A DNA stretch of 40,440 bases from Symbiobacterium sp040797425 (GCF_040797425.1 NZ_JBFNEH010000037.1:1-40440), one strand, 5' to 3'. Shown: positions 1-8,020, numbered from the stretch's first letter. Numbers and translations are program-made. Notes: generated by a model not told the origin, from the sequence alone.

Positions 1-53
1 CTCTGCACTGTTTAGTTTTCAAGGTTCGAGACCCGCTGCCGTCAGGCGACAGC
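1..53 (-). other. 5' leader of a ribosomal RNA operon (partial)
   Basis: Read on the minus strand, this stretch contains ACCTTGAAAACTAAACAGTG. This is the conserved motif that Firmicutes carry just upstream of 16S rRNA or in the rRNA spacer. The 16S gene itself would lie off the left edge. Three consensus-like promoters pointing the same way lie immediately upstream. The assignment rests on this motif and the promoters, because no rRNA sequence is inside the window. Confidence 0.7.
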
Positions 54-59
54 TTGTAC

Positions 60-88
60 AGTTTAGCACATACCGGAGACGGCGTCAA
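60..88 (-). promoter_or_regulatory. proximal rRNA promoter (sigma-A type)
   Basis: On the minus strand there is a -35 TTGACG (83-88), a 17-bp spacer and a -10 TAAACT (60-65). Transcription would start near 53 and run into the rRNA leader. It is the last of three promoters spaced about 95-100 bp apart. Confidence 0.75.
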
Positions 89-155
89 CCGTTCAGATCT
101 TGCCATCAGGTACGGCCGCCGCCGTTGCGGCCCCGCCGTGAACCGGCGGATGACC

Positions 156-185
156 AGTCTATCGGAGACAGGTGGGTTGCGTCAA
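156..185 (-). promoter_or_regulatory. middle tandem rRNA promoter
   Basis: On the minus strand there is a -35 TTGACG (180-185), an 18-bp spacer and a -10 TAGACT (156-161). It has the same orientation and the same TTGAC core as its two neighbours. Confidence 0.6.
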
Positions 186-251
186 CACCCAATCTCTGGT
201 GCGGCGCCCACCGGCCTTCCTGACTGTCTCCGCTCGGTGGCGGCGTTAGCT

Positions 252-281
252 ATCTTACGACGCGCGCCTCCCTTCGGTCAA
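252..281 (-). promoter_or_regulatory. distal tandem rRNA promoter
   Basis: On the minus strand there is a -35 TTGACC (276-281), an 18-bp spacer and a -10 TAAGAT (252-257). A run of T (minus strand, 307-312) lies further upstream and might act as part of an UP element. No gene is visible between 282 and 632 apart from the hairpin at 476-506. Confidence 0.6.
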
Positions 282-475
282 CACCCTCGCGGCCGCTTTG
301 CGACAGAAAAAATGTTCTGGCGCAGGGTTCCACGCACCTCACCCGGCCGCGCTCCGGCGCCGGAGCGCGGCAAGGGCGAGCGCACATATGTATGTAACCG
401 CCTCGTCGGCAGCCCGATGGCGCCCGCCCTTTTGACCCCCGGCGGCCGCTTGCAAAGGCGGGAGAAACACCCGGG

Positions 476-506
476 CGCGGCCAGGGCCGTTCCAGCCCGG
501 GCCGCG
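476..506 (-). terminator. possible terminator after the asparagine-synthetase-like gene
   Basis: Arms CGCGGCC (476-482) and GGCCGCG (500-506) enclose an inner GGGC/GCCC stem. Only a weak T-rich stretch follows on the minus strand. It lies about 130 nt beyond the stop at 633 and would separate this operon from the rRNA promoters. Confidence 0.35.
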
Positions 507-632
507 ACCTGTTCCAATCAGTGCAACCACCGGGTCAGCCGGGGCGCGGACTGACGCTGACCCAGACGGTACAGACTTGTGGCACCGCAACCCCTGCCGC
601 CACGGTGCGTTTCCGCGATGCGCCGGCGCTGT

Positions 633-2144
633 TCACAACGCCCCCACCCAGCGCTGCCCCGGGTTCAGGCTCCGGCTGCGCCCCATCAGCGCCAGCACGT
701 CTTCCCGGCCGTAGCGCCTGCGGAAGAAGCTCCAGTAGAGGTACTCCTCTTTGGAAGCGAAGGGCAAGCCCCGCGGGGTCCGCTCCCTCGCGAGCACTGC
801 TCCCGGCACCGCCCGCTGGGCGTACCGCTCCAGCGTGGGGCCGATCCCCGTACCGATGGCAAACTTCTCTTTGGTGCGCCACACGGTCCCGGGCCTGAGG
901 TAGCGCTCCGCAACGAGCCGCACGATCCACTTGCCCTCCCCTTTCCGGCGCTTCAGGCCGGGCCCCATGCGGAACGCCAGCTCGACCAGCGACCTGTCCA
1001 GGAAGGGCATGCGCACCTCCAGGCCCTGGATGGCGGCCATGCGATCGACGCGCTGCAGGCCGGTGTTGTGCAAGGCCGCGGTGAGGGCGCGCAGTTCAGC
1101 CGACAGCGCACGGTCGGCCCCATCGAACTCGGCGAGATAGTGGTAGCCGCCGAACAGCTCGTCGGCGCCCTCGCCGGAAAGCACGATCGGCACGTGCTCT
1201 GCGGCCAGGGCGGAGGCGAAGTAGGTGGCCACGGCGCCGCGGACCAGTGCAGGGTCGCACGACTCCAGGGCGTCGACGATCCGCGGGATGGCTTCCACCA
1301 CTTCCGCCTCCGTGAGCACCCGCTCGTGGTGGATCGTCCCCAGGTCGGCTGCCACCTGTCGGGCGTGTTCCAGGTCCGCCGACCCTTCCATCCCCACTGC
1401 GAAGGTGTGCAGGTCGCCTCCAATGTGCCGCCGTGCGACGGCCGCCACCAGGCTGGAGTCGAGCCCTCCGCTCAGGAAGCAGCCCACGGGCCCGGCGCCG
1501 GCCAGCCGCTTCTGAACCGCCTCGTTCAGCGCGCGGTCCAGGGCTTTGACCGCTTCCCCTGCCTCGGTCACGCTGACCGGAGGCGCCGGCAACCGGTCGA
1601 AGGCCTCGACCGCTCCCCCGACCCGCCAGCGGTGGCCGGGCGGGAGCGCCTGCACCCGGGGCACCTCGGCCACCAGGGCCTTGATCTCGGAGGCAAAGAG
1701 CAGGTTCCCCTCCTCGTCCTCGCCCCAGTAAAGCGGCTTCACGCCCAGGACGTCCCGGGCGAGGAAGAGCCCCGTCTCTTCCCCCCAGATCGCCAGAGCG
1801 AACGGACCGTCGAGGCGCTCCACACAGGCGGGGCCGTAGTCCTCGAACAGGTGGAGCACCACCTCCGCGTCCGACTCGGTCCTGAACGTGTGGCGCCCGG
1901 CCAACTCTTCCCGGAGCGCCCGATGGTTGTGAATCTCCCCGTCCATCGCCAGCCAGAGCGTCCCGTCTTCGTTGGCCAGCGGCTGCAAGCCGCCGTCGCC
2001 GCCGCGCTGGAGGCAGCCGAGGCCCCAACCGGCGGGGGCGGTCCAGATGTGCTGGCCGTACCGCCCCCTGTGCGCCATCGCCTCCAGCATCCGCGCGATG
2101 CGGACCCGGTCAGCCTGGCCGGCGATGCCTGCGATCCGACTCAA
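633..2144 (-). CDS. asparagine-synthetase-like protein with degenerate glutaminase domain
   Basis: A 503-residue protein with the two-domain AsnB plan. The C-terminal synthetase domain keeps the PP-loop SGGLDS (about 225-230) and the conserved MPFLD segment, so ATP-dependent adenylation of a carboxylate is likely intact. The N-terminal glutaminase domain is altered. AsnB proteins begin MCGI with Cys2 as nucleophile; here the start reads MSRI. The NGE motif is DGE (68-70), and the Arg of the usual HRRLS segment is missing. It may therefore use free ammonia or another amine, or join two substrates as beta-lactam synthetase does. An N-terminal Ser nucleophile after Met removal is conceivable but unproven. 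The TTG start directly follows the TAG stop of the upstream gene, implying translational coupling. It is the last gene of the c-di-AMP-riboswitch operon. The substrate is unknown. Confidence 0.85.
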   Translation of the reverse strand: MSRIAGIAGQADRVRIARMLEAMAHRGRYGQHIWTAPAGWGLGCLQRGGDGGLQPLANEDGTLWLAMDGEIHNHRALREELAGRHTFRTESDAEVVLHLFEDYGPACVERLDGPFALAIWGEETGLFLARDVLGVKPLYWGEDEEGNLLFASEIKALVAEVPRVQALPPGHRWRVGGAVEAFDRLPAPPVSVTEAGEAVKALDRALNEAVQKRLAGAGPVGCFLSGGLDSSLVAAVARRHIGGDLHTFAVGMEGSADLEHARQVAADLGTIHHERVLTEAEVVEAIPRIVDALESCDPALVRGAVATYFASALAAEHVPIVLSGEGADELFGGYHYLAEFDGADRALSAELRALTAALHNTGLQRVDRMAAIQGLEVRMPFLDRSLVELAFRMGPGLKRRKGEGKWIVRLVAERYLRPGTVWRTKEKFAIGTGIGPTLERYAQRAVPGAVLARERTPRGLPFASKEEYLYWSFFRRRYGREDVLALMGRSRSLNPGQRWVGAL

Positions 2145-3806
2145 CTACCGGTTTCCCCCCTTCACCAGTTCTCTGGCCGCCGTCATGGCGATGCGCTCCG
2201 CCTCGCCGATCACCCTGCCCGTCTGCCGGTCGCACGCCCGGCAGGCGCCGTCGTCGAAGCGGACGGCCACCTCCCCTCTCGCTGCCGGGTTGCCCATCAG
2301 GTGCGGAGCGTCCAGCAGCCCCGTGCGCACCGCCGCCGCCAGGGTCGGCGCGTGGGTGAGCGGGTCGTCCACGCCGGGCGGCGCCAGCGCGGCGATGGCG
2401 TCCAGCAGCAGCCGGGCCTCCCGCACCAGTTCGGCCTTGCGCTCCTGCACCGCCTCGTCCCGCGCCATGTCCGGCAGCCCCTGCAGGGCCAGCTGGATCG
2501 CACCCATGGCCACGTGGCAGGCCTCTATCACGTCCTCGGCCGTGGCGGCGTGGTGGTACTCGGAGTGGCTGACGACGTGCACGATGTGCGGCTTCACCGT
2601 CATCTGCAGGAACGTGGAGGCTGCCAGGTGCCCCTTGGCCCGGTCGAAGCCGGCCGGCATCGACGTGAGCCCCGTGCGGCACTCCCGCCACACCCGGAAG
2701 TCCGGGCCGGCCAGGGACTCCACCAGTTCCAGCTTGGCCAGCATCTTCGCCAGGTCCATCGCCGGCGAGGTCAGGGGCGGGTTGTTCCACATGAGCTGCT
2801 GCACGTAGTCCCGCACACCGGCCTGGCGGGCGTTGTAGGCGGCGATGTAGGCCGCGGCCACAGCCACCACGTCCGGGGCGTCCCTGAGGGACCAGTGGTG
2901 GCTCTCGTTGGACTCAACCGGAATTCCCCGCTCCGCGTGCCAGCGGAAGACCGCCTGCACCTCCGGGATGGACTCCGTGAGCGACCGCCGGGAGCGCCCG
3001 TCCAACTCGCTGTACCAGAAGAGCGGAACCGCCGCCCAGGCGTTGTGGATGGTCTCGTGCAGCATCTCTGCCCAGGCCAGTTGATCGCGCGTGCCGCTGT
3101 AGCAGCGCATGAGCGGGAAGTTCCCGGTGCGGGACGCCGCGTAGAGCGCCCGGAGGTCGTCGGCCGTCCGCACCGGCACCCCTCCGGCGCCGTGCTCCCG
3201 GGGGTCCATCTCCTCCGGGCGGAAGAAGTGCTCCTGGGCGTTCTGGTCGGTGCCCAGGCTGATCACGTCCAGCACGCCCGCCGCGCTGATGCGGCGGATG
3301 CCCTCCGCCGTCGCCGCGACAGTGGGCTGCCCGAAGTGGTGGCGCAGGAGCGGGAAGGGATGCTTCCACTCGATGCGCTCCACCAGCCGCTGGGGCGGAA
3401 TCCCGCCAGCGGCGCGGGCGGGCTCGCCCCGCAGGAAGTCCACCACGTCCTGCCAGCTGGCCGACCCGCCAAAGATGGCGGTGAAGAAGCCCAGGTCCCG
3501 CGCCTCTGCCGCCACCGGATCGGTGGCGCCCAGGACCCAGCGCCGACCAGCCTGCCCCTGCTCCCGGGCCAGCCGGACAAGATGGGATAGAACCGCCCGG
3601 CCGGACTCGGGGGTCAGTCGGTAGCCCACGGCCACCATTTCGGGATCCCACGCCGCCACCTCGGCCAGCAGGCGCTCCACGGAGACGGCGGGGCCGAGGG
3701 CGCGCACCTCGTAGCCCACCTGCTCCGCCAGCTGCAGGAAGCGCACCACACCCCCCACGTGGACGTCGTCGCCGATGGCGGCGCCAATTACCCTTCGCTT
3801 AGACAA
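2145..3806 (-). CDS. cobalamin-binding, glutamate-mutase-like protein
   Basis: A 553-residue protein. Residues 1-140 look like a B12-binding Rossmann domain with the DxHxxG signature (Asp14, His16, Gly19). This is the base-off/His-on cobalamin motif of adenosylcobalamin mutases and methionine synthase. The remaining ~400 residues resemble, distantly, the TIM-barrel E subunit of glutamate mutase, most visibly around residues 400-440 (VVSHSEYHH and the following helix). That would make it a single-chain fusion of the S and E parts. A carbon-skeleton or amino-group rearrangement is the natural prediction; the substrate is unknown. The start is TTG at 3806, with a stop codon two codons upstream in frame. 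It overlaps the end of the dehydrogenase gene by 8 nt and abuts the asparagine-synthetase-like gene, so all three are probably co-translated. The mutase assignment is weaker than the B12-binding one. Confidence 0.75.
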   Translation of the reverse strand: MSKRRVIGAAIGDDVHVGGVVRFLQLAEQVGYEVRALGPAVSVERLLAEVAAWDPEMVAVGYRLTPESGRAVLSHLVRLAREQGQAGRRWVLGATDPVAAEARDLGFFTAIFGGSASWQDVVDFLRGEPARAAGGIPPQRLVERIEWKHPFPLLRHHFGQPTVAATAEGIRRISAAGVLDVISLGTDQNAQEHFFRPEEMDPREHGAGGVPVRTADDLRALYAASRTGNFPLMRCYSGTRDQLAWAEMLHETIHNAWAAVPLFWYSELDGRSRRSLTESIPEVQAVFRWHAERGIPVESNESHHWSLRDAPDVVAVAAAYIAAYNARQAGVRDYVQQLMWNNPPLTSPAMDLAKMLAKLELVESLAGPDFRVWRECRTGLTSMPAGFDRAKGHLAASTFLQMTVKPHIVHVVSHSEYHHAATAEDVIEACHVAMGAIQLALQGLPDMARDEAVQERKAELVREARLLLDAIAALAPPGVDDPLTHAPTLAAAVRTGLLDAPHLMGNPAARGEVAVRFDDGACRACDRQTGRVIGEAERIAMTAARELVKGGNR

Positions 3807-4893
3807 GGCCCATCACATCCCCTTCCAGCGCGTACTGGCTGATTCGCTCCGGCCCCCAGCCCGCCATGCCCAGCCGGGCCAGGGTCCGGCCGGTCTCCCG
3901 GAAGTCGACGCCGCACAGGCCGTTGGCAAGCTGGATCAGCCCGTCCGTGACCGGCGTGGCGACGCCGCACGCCTCGCCCAGCGAGGCGATGGGCACGAGA
4001 CCGGTGGGCACGTCCTCCCAGATGTAGCGGTGGTTAAGGTGAGAGGGAGCGGCCACGTCAGCGTAGGCGGTGGTGGCCTGGATCGCCTCGTACAGCGTGG
4101 GGCGCTCCACGCCGTAGGCCTCGGCCAGCCACTCCCGGGCGGTGAGGGCGCCCACGCCCAGGGCCCGGGCTACGGCCACCCGCTCCTCGTCGAGCCGCTC
4201 CAGCAGTGCCGCCACCGACGGGGTGATGCCTTCCACGTAATGACGGAAGGCGCCGCCCGTGGACTCGACCCGTCCCGCGTTCAGAAGGGTGACTCCGGGA
4301 TGGAAGATCGCACCCACGTTGTCCAGCGAGGTCTTCCAGACCCAGCGGGCCGGCATGAACTGGGGCAGGGCGGGCTTGATCGCCGCCAGCAGTTCGCCCG
4401 TGCGCGAGGCCGGCAACGCCGCCGCCAGCACCCTCCGCTTGACGCCGTGAATGCGGGCATGGCAGGGCCCCACCTTGCGGCTGGCGTAGGGGAAGGTTTG
4501 CGCCTCGCCCAGGGTCACGTCCGCGGTGCAGCCCTCCTCCCGCAGCACATGGGCAAACTCGACAGCCCCGGCGGTGCGGCCGGGGAGCAACAGCACCCGC
4601 TGGCCGTCCCGCAGGTGGGGTGCGCAGAGGCGGGCCATCTCCCGGTGCGCCGAGGCGGGCAGCGCCACCAGCAGGACGTCGGCCCACTCCAGCGCCTCGG
4701 CCAGGGTTTCCGCCACCCGCACAGGTCCGAACCCCTCCACTTCGCCCTCCAGGAACACGCCGCCCGCGGCGCGTACCGGCTCCAGCGCCGCCGGGCTGCG
4801 CGCCCACAGTGCGACGGGGAAGCCCATCACGCCCAGATGTCCCGCCAGTGCGAGCCCGCCGTGCCCTGCACCTATCACGCAGTACCGCAGCAT
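3799..4893 (-). CDS. NAD(P)-dependent octopine/nopaline-type dehydrogenase
   Basis: A 364-residue protein starting at ATG 4893, chosen because GGAGGGTGG lies just upstream. The N-terminus carries a GxGxxG nucleotide-binding fold (CVIGAGHGGLALAGHLG). The C-terminal half matches the opine dehydrogenase fold, with a conserved HPGVTLLNAG stretch and a C-terminal helical region. Family members reductively condense an amino acid with a 2-oxo acid, or reduce related 2-oxo acids. It is the first gene of the operon, 56 nt downstream of the riboswitch terminator. Combination with a B12 mutase-like protein and an amide-forming enzyme suggests synthesis of a modified amino acid or opine. Which substrate it uses cannot be read from the sequence. 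Confidence 0.82.
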   Translation of the reverse strand: MLRYCVIGAGHGGLALAGHLGVMGFPVALWARSPAALEPVRAAGGVFLEGEVEGFGPVRVAETLAEALEWADVLLVALPASAHREMARLCAPHLRDGQRVLLLPGRTAGAVEFAHVLREEGCTADVTLGEAQTFPYASRKVGPCHARIHGVKRRVLAAALPASRTGELLAAIKPALPQFMPARWVWKTSLDNVGAIFHPGVTLLNAGRVESTGGAFRHYVEGITPSVAALLERLDEERVAVARALGVGALTAREWLAEAYGVERPTLYEAIQATTAYADVAAPSHLNHRYIWEDVPTGLVPIASLGEACGVATPVTDGLIQLANGLCGVDFRETGRTLARLGMAGWGPERISQYALEGDVMGLV

Positions 4894-4948
4894 GTTCTCC
4901 ACCCTCCTCATCGGCGCTATAGCTGGCACCCGGCCAGGCTTGGGGAAC

Positions 4949-4980
4949 GGAAAAGGCGCCGGCCGAAATCGGCCGACGCC
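4949..4980 (-). terminator. riboswitch expression-platform terminator
   Basis: Arms of 12 nt (4955-4966 and 4969-4980) pair with a single mismatch around an AA loop, followed on the minus strand by TTTTCC. It lies between the c-di-AMP aptamer and the dehydrogenase start, as expected for ligand-induced transcription termination. Confidence 0.88.
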
Positions 4981-5064
4981 CGCCTGAAGGCACAGCAGGG
5001 CTCAAGGTCTGGCGACCCCCATTGGGAAATGGAGAACAAATGGAAGGGCCCACCACCTTGACCA

Positions 5065-5237
5065 CGCTTACGAGGTTAGCTGACGGACTCGGAGCGCCAA
5101 AGCGTGCCCCTACGCATCCTCCGCTCCAGCCGGAGCCTCGGGTGCGATTCGCCCCAGAGATGTGGGTCCCCCGCTCCCCGCTCGCCACGGGGATTCAGCG
5201 ATCAGGCGGGTCCTGCACTATTCCGCTTCCGCAAGCG
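5065..5237 (-). promoter_or_regulatory. c-di-AMP riboswitch (ydaO/yuaA class)
   Basis: The minus strand holds the conserved blocks of the ydaO aptamer in order: GCTGAATCC, GGGGGACCCA, GGGGCGAATC, and near the 3' end CCGTCAGCTAACCTCGTAAG. The closing P1 stem is CGCTT (5233-5237) with AAGCG (5065-5069). The family binds cyclic di-AMP and usually turns expression off when ligand is high, and a terminator follows at 4949-4980. Known regulons of this class include potassium uptake, osmolyte transport or synthesis, and cell-wall enzymes. This is the main clue to the role of the downstream three-gene operon. Confidence 0.95.
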
Positions 5238-5242
5238 AGACT

Positions 5243-5271
5243 ATTCTAGCAACTGTCCCGGAGCTCGTCAA
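5243..5271 (-). promoter_or_regulatory. promoter of the c-di-AMP riboswitch operon
   Basis: On the minus strand there is a -35 TTGACG (5266-5271), a 17-bp spacer and a -10 TAGAAT (5243-5248). The predicted start at about 5236 falls at the first base of the aptamer P1 stem. No terminator is visible between metQ and this promoter, so some read-through is possible. Confidence 0.85.
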
Positions 5272-5289
5272 CCTCTTTCTGGCAGTTGC

Positions 5290-6144
5290 TCAGAAGGCCG
5301 GGATGACGGCACCGCCATACTTCTCGTTGATGAACTTGGCCACGGCGTCAGACCGCAGCAGGGTCATCAGCTTCTGGATCTCCGGCCGGTCCTCGTCGCC
5401 CTTGCGGACGGCGACGACATTGGCGTACGGGTTGTCCTCAGCCGACTCCCGGGCAAGCACGGTGGCCTTCACGCCCAGGTTCTTCTCCGCGTCCAGGTAG
5501 TAGTTGGTGTTGATCACCGCCGCGTCCACGTCCTGCAGGCTGCGGGGCAGGTACTCGGCCTGAAGCATCTGCAGGTTCAGGTTCCGGGGGTTCTCCACCA
5601 CGTCCTTGGGCGTGGCCTCAACGCCGACCCCCTCCTTCAGGGTGATCAGCCCCTGGTCAGCCAGCAGCTTGAGCGCCCGGCCGGCGTTGGTCGGGTCGTC
5701 GGGGATGGAGACCGTCGCACCATCGGGCAGCTCGCTCAGGCTGTTCACCTTGATCGAGTAGAGCCCCAGCGGCTCCAGGTGGACGGCTCCCACCGACACC
5801 AGGTCGAGCCCGCGCTCCTTGTTGGAGTTGTTCAGATAGGGCAGGTGCTGGAAGTAGTTGGCATCCAGATCCCCTTCCGCCAGAGCGATGTTGGGCTGCA
5901 CATAGTCGGTGAACACCACGATCTCCAGGTTAATCCCCTCGGCCGCCGCCTCGTCCTTGATCGACTCCAGGATCTCGGAATGCGGAGTGACCGTGGCCCC
6001 CACCTTCAGGGTCACCTGCTCCTGCTGCTGAGAGGGCTGCCCTCCCTGCTCTCCCTGCACGGGAGCCTTGCTGGCACCGCCGCAGCCCGCCAGGAGCCCC
6101 AGCGACAGGACCAGAGCCAGCACGAGACGCACATTCCGGTTCAT
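5290..6144 (-). CDS. metQ: methionine ABC transporter substrate-binding lipoprotein
   Basis: A 284-residue NlpA/MetQ lipoprotein. The N-terminus has a signal peptide with lipobox LLAGC (lipidated Cys21), then a polar Gln/Ser-rich linker. The mature part follows the MetQ pattern, with LKVGATVTPHSEILE near residue 45 and FTDYVQPN for ligand binding. It would capture D/L-methionine outside the membrane and deliver it to MetI/MetN. It is the last gene of metN-metI-metQ, 32 nt after metI, with an AGGAAGGTGAG ribosome site. The operon is under a SAM-I riboswitch at 7904-8020. Confidence 0.95.
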   Translation of the reverse strand: MNRNVRLVLALVLSLGLLAGCGGASKAPVQGEQGGQPSQQQEQVTLKVGATVTPHSEILESIKDEAAAEGINLEIVVFTDYVQPNIALAEGDLDANYFQHLPYLNNSNKERGLDLVSVGAVHLEPLGLYSIKVNSLSELPDGATVSIPDDPTNAGRALKLLADQGLITLKEGVGVEATPKDVVENPRNLNLQMLQAEYLPRSLQDVDAAVINTNYYLDAEKNLGVKATVLARESAEDNPYANVVAVRKGDEDRPEIQKLMTLLRSDAVAKFINEKYGGAVIPAF

Positions 6145-6176
6145 CTCACACTCACCTTCCTCAATTTCTGTTGCGT

Positions 6177-6827
6177 CTATTTATGCGTAAACCTGTTTGC
6201 CAGGTTATCGCCAATCCACTGCATCACCTGGACCAGGACCACCAGGACAACCAGGCTGACGTACATCACGTCCATCTGAAAGCGGTTGTATCCCCACTTG
6301 ACGGCCACGTCGCCCAGGCCGCCGCCGCCGATGGCGCCGGCCATGGCCGAGTAGCCCACCAGGTTGACCAGCATCAGTGCGGTGCCCCGCACCAGGGAGG
6401 GCCTGGCCTCGGCCAGCAGGACCTTGGTGACCACCTGCCAGTTGGTGGAGCCCATGGCGAGGGCGGCCTCGACCAGGCCGGGGCTCACCTCGTGGAGCGC
6501 CTGCTCCACGACCCGGGCCATAAACGGAACGGCCGCCACCACCAGCGGCACGATGGCCGCCGTGGTGCCGATGGAGGTATGCACGATCGCCCGGGTGAGC
6601 GGGGCCACGGCCACCATCAGGATCACGAAGGGCGTGGAGCGCCCGATGTTGACCAGCACCCCGAGCGTGCGGTTCAGGGCCGGTGCCTGCCAGATCCCGC
6701 CCCGGGCGGTGATCACCAGCAGCACGCCCAGCGGCACGCCGAAGAGCAGCGTGAACAGGGCCGCAACCCCCGTCATGTAAAGCGTCTCCAGGGTTGCCTT
6801 GAAGATCATCGGCCCCAGGTCAGCCAC
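6177..6827 (-). CDS. metI: methionine ABC transporter permease
   Basis: A 216-residue integral membrane protein with about five hydrophobic segments and the binding-protein-dependent permease EAA loop (EAALAMGSTNWQVVTKVLLAEA) facing MetN. Its length is normal for MetI/MetP. The GTG start at 6827 overlaps the end of metN by 8 nt and is preceded by GGAGGTGATC, so it is translationally coupled to metN. It forms the membrane channel for methionine import with MetN and MetQ. Confidence 0.95.
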   Translation of the reverse strand: MADLGPMIFKATLETLYMTGVAALFTLLFGVPLGVLLVITARGGIWQAPALNRTLGVLVNIGRSTPFVILMVAVAPLTRAIVHTSIGTTAAIVPLVVAAVPFMARVVEQALHEVSPGLVEAALAMGSTNWQVVTKVLLAEARPSLVRGTALMLVNLVGYSAMAGAIGGGGLGDVAVKWGYNRFQMDVMYVSLVVLVVLVQVMQWIGDNLANRFTHK

Positions 6828-7818
6828 GCTGGATCACCTCCGGTGAGACGCCGCGCGCCTCCAGGTACTGCAGGGCGGCCTGCACGTCCTCCGGCCGGCC
6901 CGTGAGCTCCACCAGCAGCCGGCCCACGGTGGTCCCGGCGATGCGCTCGACGGCACCCTGCACGATGTTGGCATCCACCTGGAAATTCCGAACCACCGAG
7001 CTGATGAGCGGCTCCTCGGCCGACTGGCCCACGAAGAACAGCGCCACCAGGACGCCCTGCGGGCTCACGTGAAAACCCGTGTCGCGGAACGGCTCGTAGA
7101 GGAGCTGCCGCAGCCGTGAGCCCGGCCGCCCGACCAGTTCCAGCACCCGGCCCTGCTCCACCAGCTGTCCTTCCTCCAGAATGGCCACCGAGTCGCAGAC
7201 CTGTTTCACGACCTCCATCTGGTGTGTGATCAGCAGGATGGTCAGCCCGAGCCGCCGGTTGATCTCGCGCAGCAGGTCGAGCACGGACCGGGTGGTGTCG
7301 GGGTCGAGGGCGGAGGTCGCCTCGTCGGAGAGCAGGAGCTTGGGGCCGAGCGCCAGGGCCCGGGCGATGCCCACCCGCTGCTTCTGCCCGCCGGAGAGCT
7401 GCGCCGGGTAGGCGCCGGCCTTGTCGGACAGGCCCACCAGGGCCAGCAGCTCCGCCACGCGCTCGTTGATGCGCTGCCGGGGCCAGCCCGCCACTTCCAG
7501 GGGGTAGGCCACGTTGCCGGCGACCGTGCGGGAGTCGAACAGGTTGAACTGTTGGAAGATCATGCCCATCTCCCGGCGCACCGCCCGCAGTTCGGCAGGG
7601 GAGAGGCGGGTGATCTCACGCCCGTCCACCCATACCTCACCCGACGTCGGCCGCTCCAGCAGGTTGACGCACCGGATCAGGGTCGACTTGCCGGCGCCGC
7701 TCTGCCCCAGGATGCCGAAGATCTCGCCCTTCGGCACCCGCAGGCTCACGTTCCGCAGCGCCACCGTCTCTTGCCCGTTCTGCCTGAACACTTTGGTGAG
7801 GTCCTTGAGTTCAATCAC
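6820..7818 (-). CDS. metN: methionine ABC transporter ATP-binding protein
   Basis: A 332-residue ATPase starting at GTG 7818, where the MetN homology (IELKDLTKVF) begins and a GGCGGTGA ribosome site is present. A longer open frame upstream is excluded because it would run through the SAM riboswitch terminator. Walker A is GQSGAGKST, the signature is LSGGQKQR and Walker B is LLLSDEATSALD. The last ~80 residues form a NIL domain, which in MetN binds methionine and inhibits transport allosterically. First gene of metNIQ. Confidence 0.95.
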   Translation of the reverse strand: MIELKDLTKVFRQNGQETVALRNVSLRVPKGEIFGILGQSGAGKSTLIRCVNLLERPTSGEVWVDGREITRLSPAELRAVRREMGMIFQQFNLFDSRTVAGNVAYPLEVAGWPRQRINERVAELLALVGLSDKAGAYPAQLSGGQKQRVGIARALALGPKLLLSDEATSALDPDTTRSVLDLLREINRRLGLTILLITHQMEVVKQVCDSVAILEEGQLVEQGRVLELVGRPGSRLRQLLYEPFRDTGFHVSPQGVLVALFFVGQSAEEPLISSVVRNFQVDANIVQGAVERIAGTTVGRLLVELTGRPEDVQAALQYLEARGVSPEVIQRG

Positions 7819-7845
7819 CCCGGAATCACCGCCATACTGCACAGC

Positions 7846-7876
7846 AATAGAAAAGTGCGCCCGAAAAGAGGCGCAC
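7846..7876 (-). terminator. SAM riboswitch terminator
   Basis: A perfect 7-bp stem GTGCGCC/GGCGCAC (7855-7861, 7870-7876), followed on the minus strand by TTTTCTATT. It lies between the S-box aptamer and metN, as a ligand-controlled terminator should. Confidence 0.9.
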
Positions 7877-7903
7877 AGAAAAAGGTCAAGTTCTTCCGGC
7901 TGC

Positions 7904-8020
7904 CTCTTATCTTCGGGAAGGCAAGTGCCTTCCACCAGGAATTGGCACCGTTGCACGCGGGATACGTGCCGGTTGCCGTGGCGTCATCGGGCCAGTCCCT
8001 CAGCCTACTCTGGATAAGAG
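7904..8020 (-). promoter_or_regulatory. SAM-I (S-box) riboswitch
   Basis: On the minus strand the conserved core appears: CTTATCCAGAGTAGGCTGAG, then GGACTGGCCCGATGACGCC and GGCAACCGGC. The GGTGCCAATTCC segment follows, and the P1 stem closes with CTCTTATC/GATAAGAG. It controls metNIQ, repressing methionine import when S-adenosylmethionine is plentiful. Confidence 0.97.

Noticed and set aside
579..3590. A 1003-codon open frame on the plus strand
   Set aside because: It is antisense to the asparagine-synthetase-like and mutase-like genes, which show clear motifs. Its composition (Arg, His, Gln, Pro, Gly rich) is that of a reverse-complement frame in GC-rich DNA.
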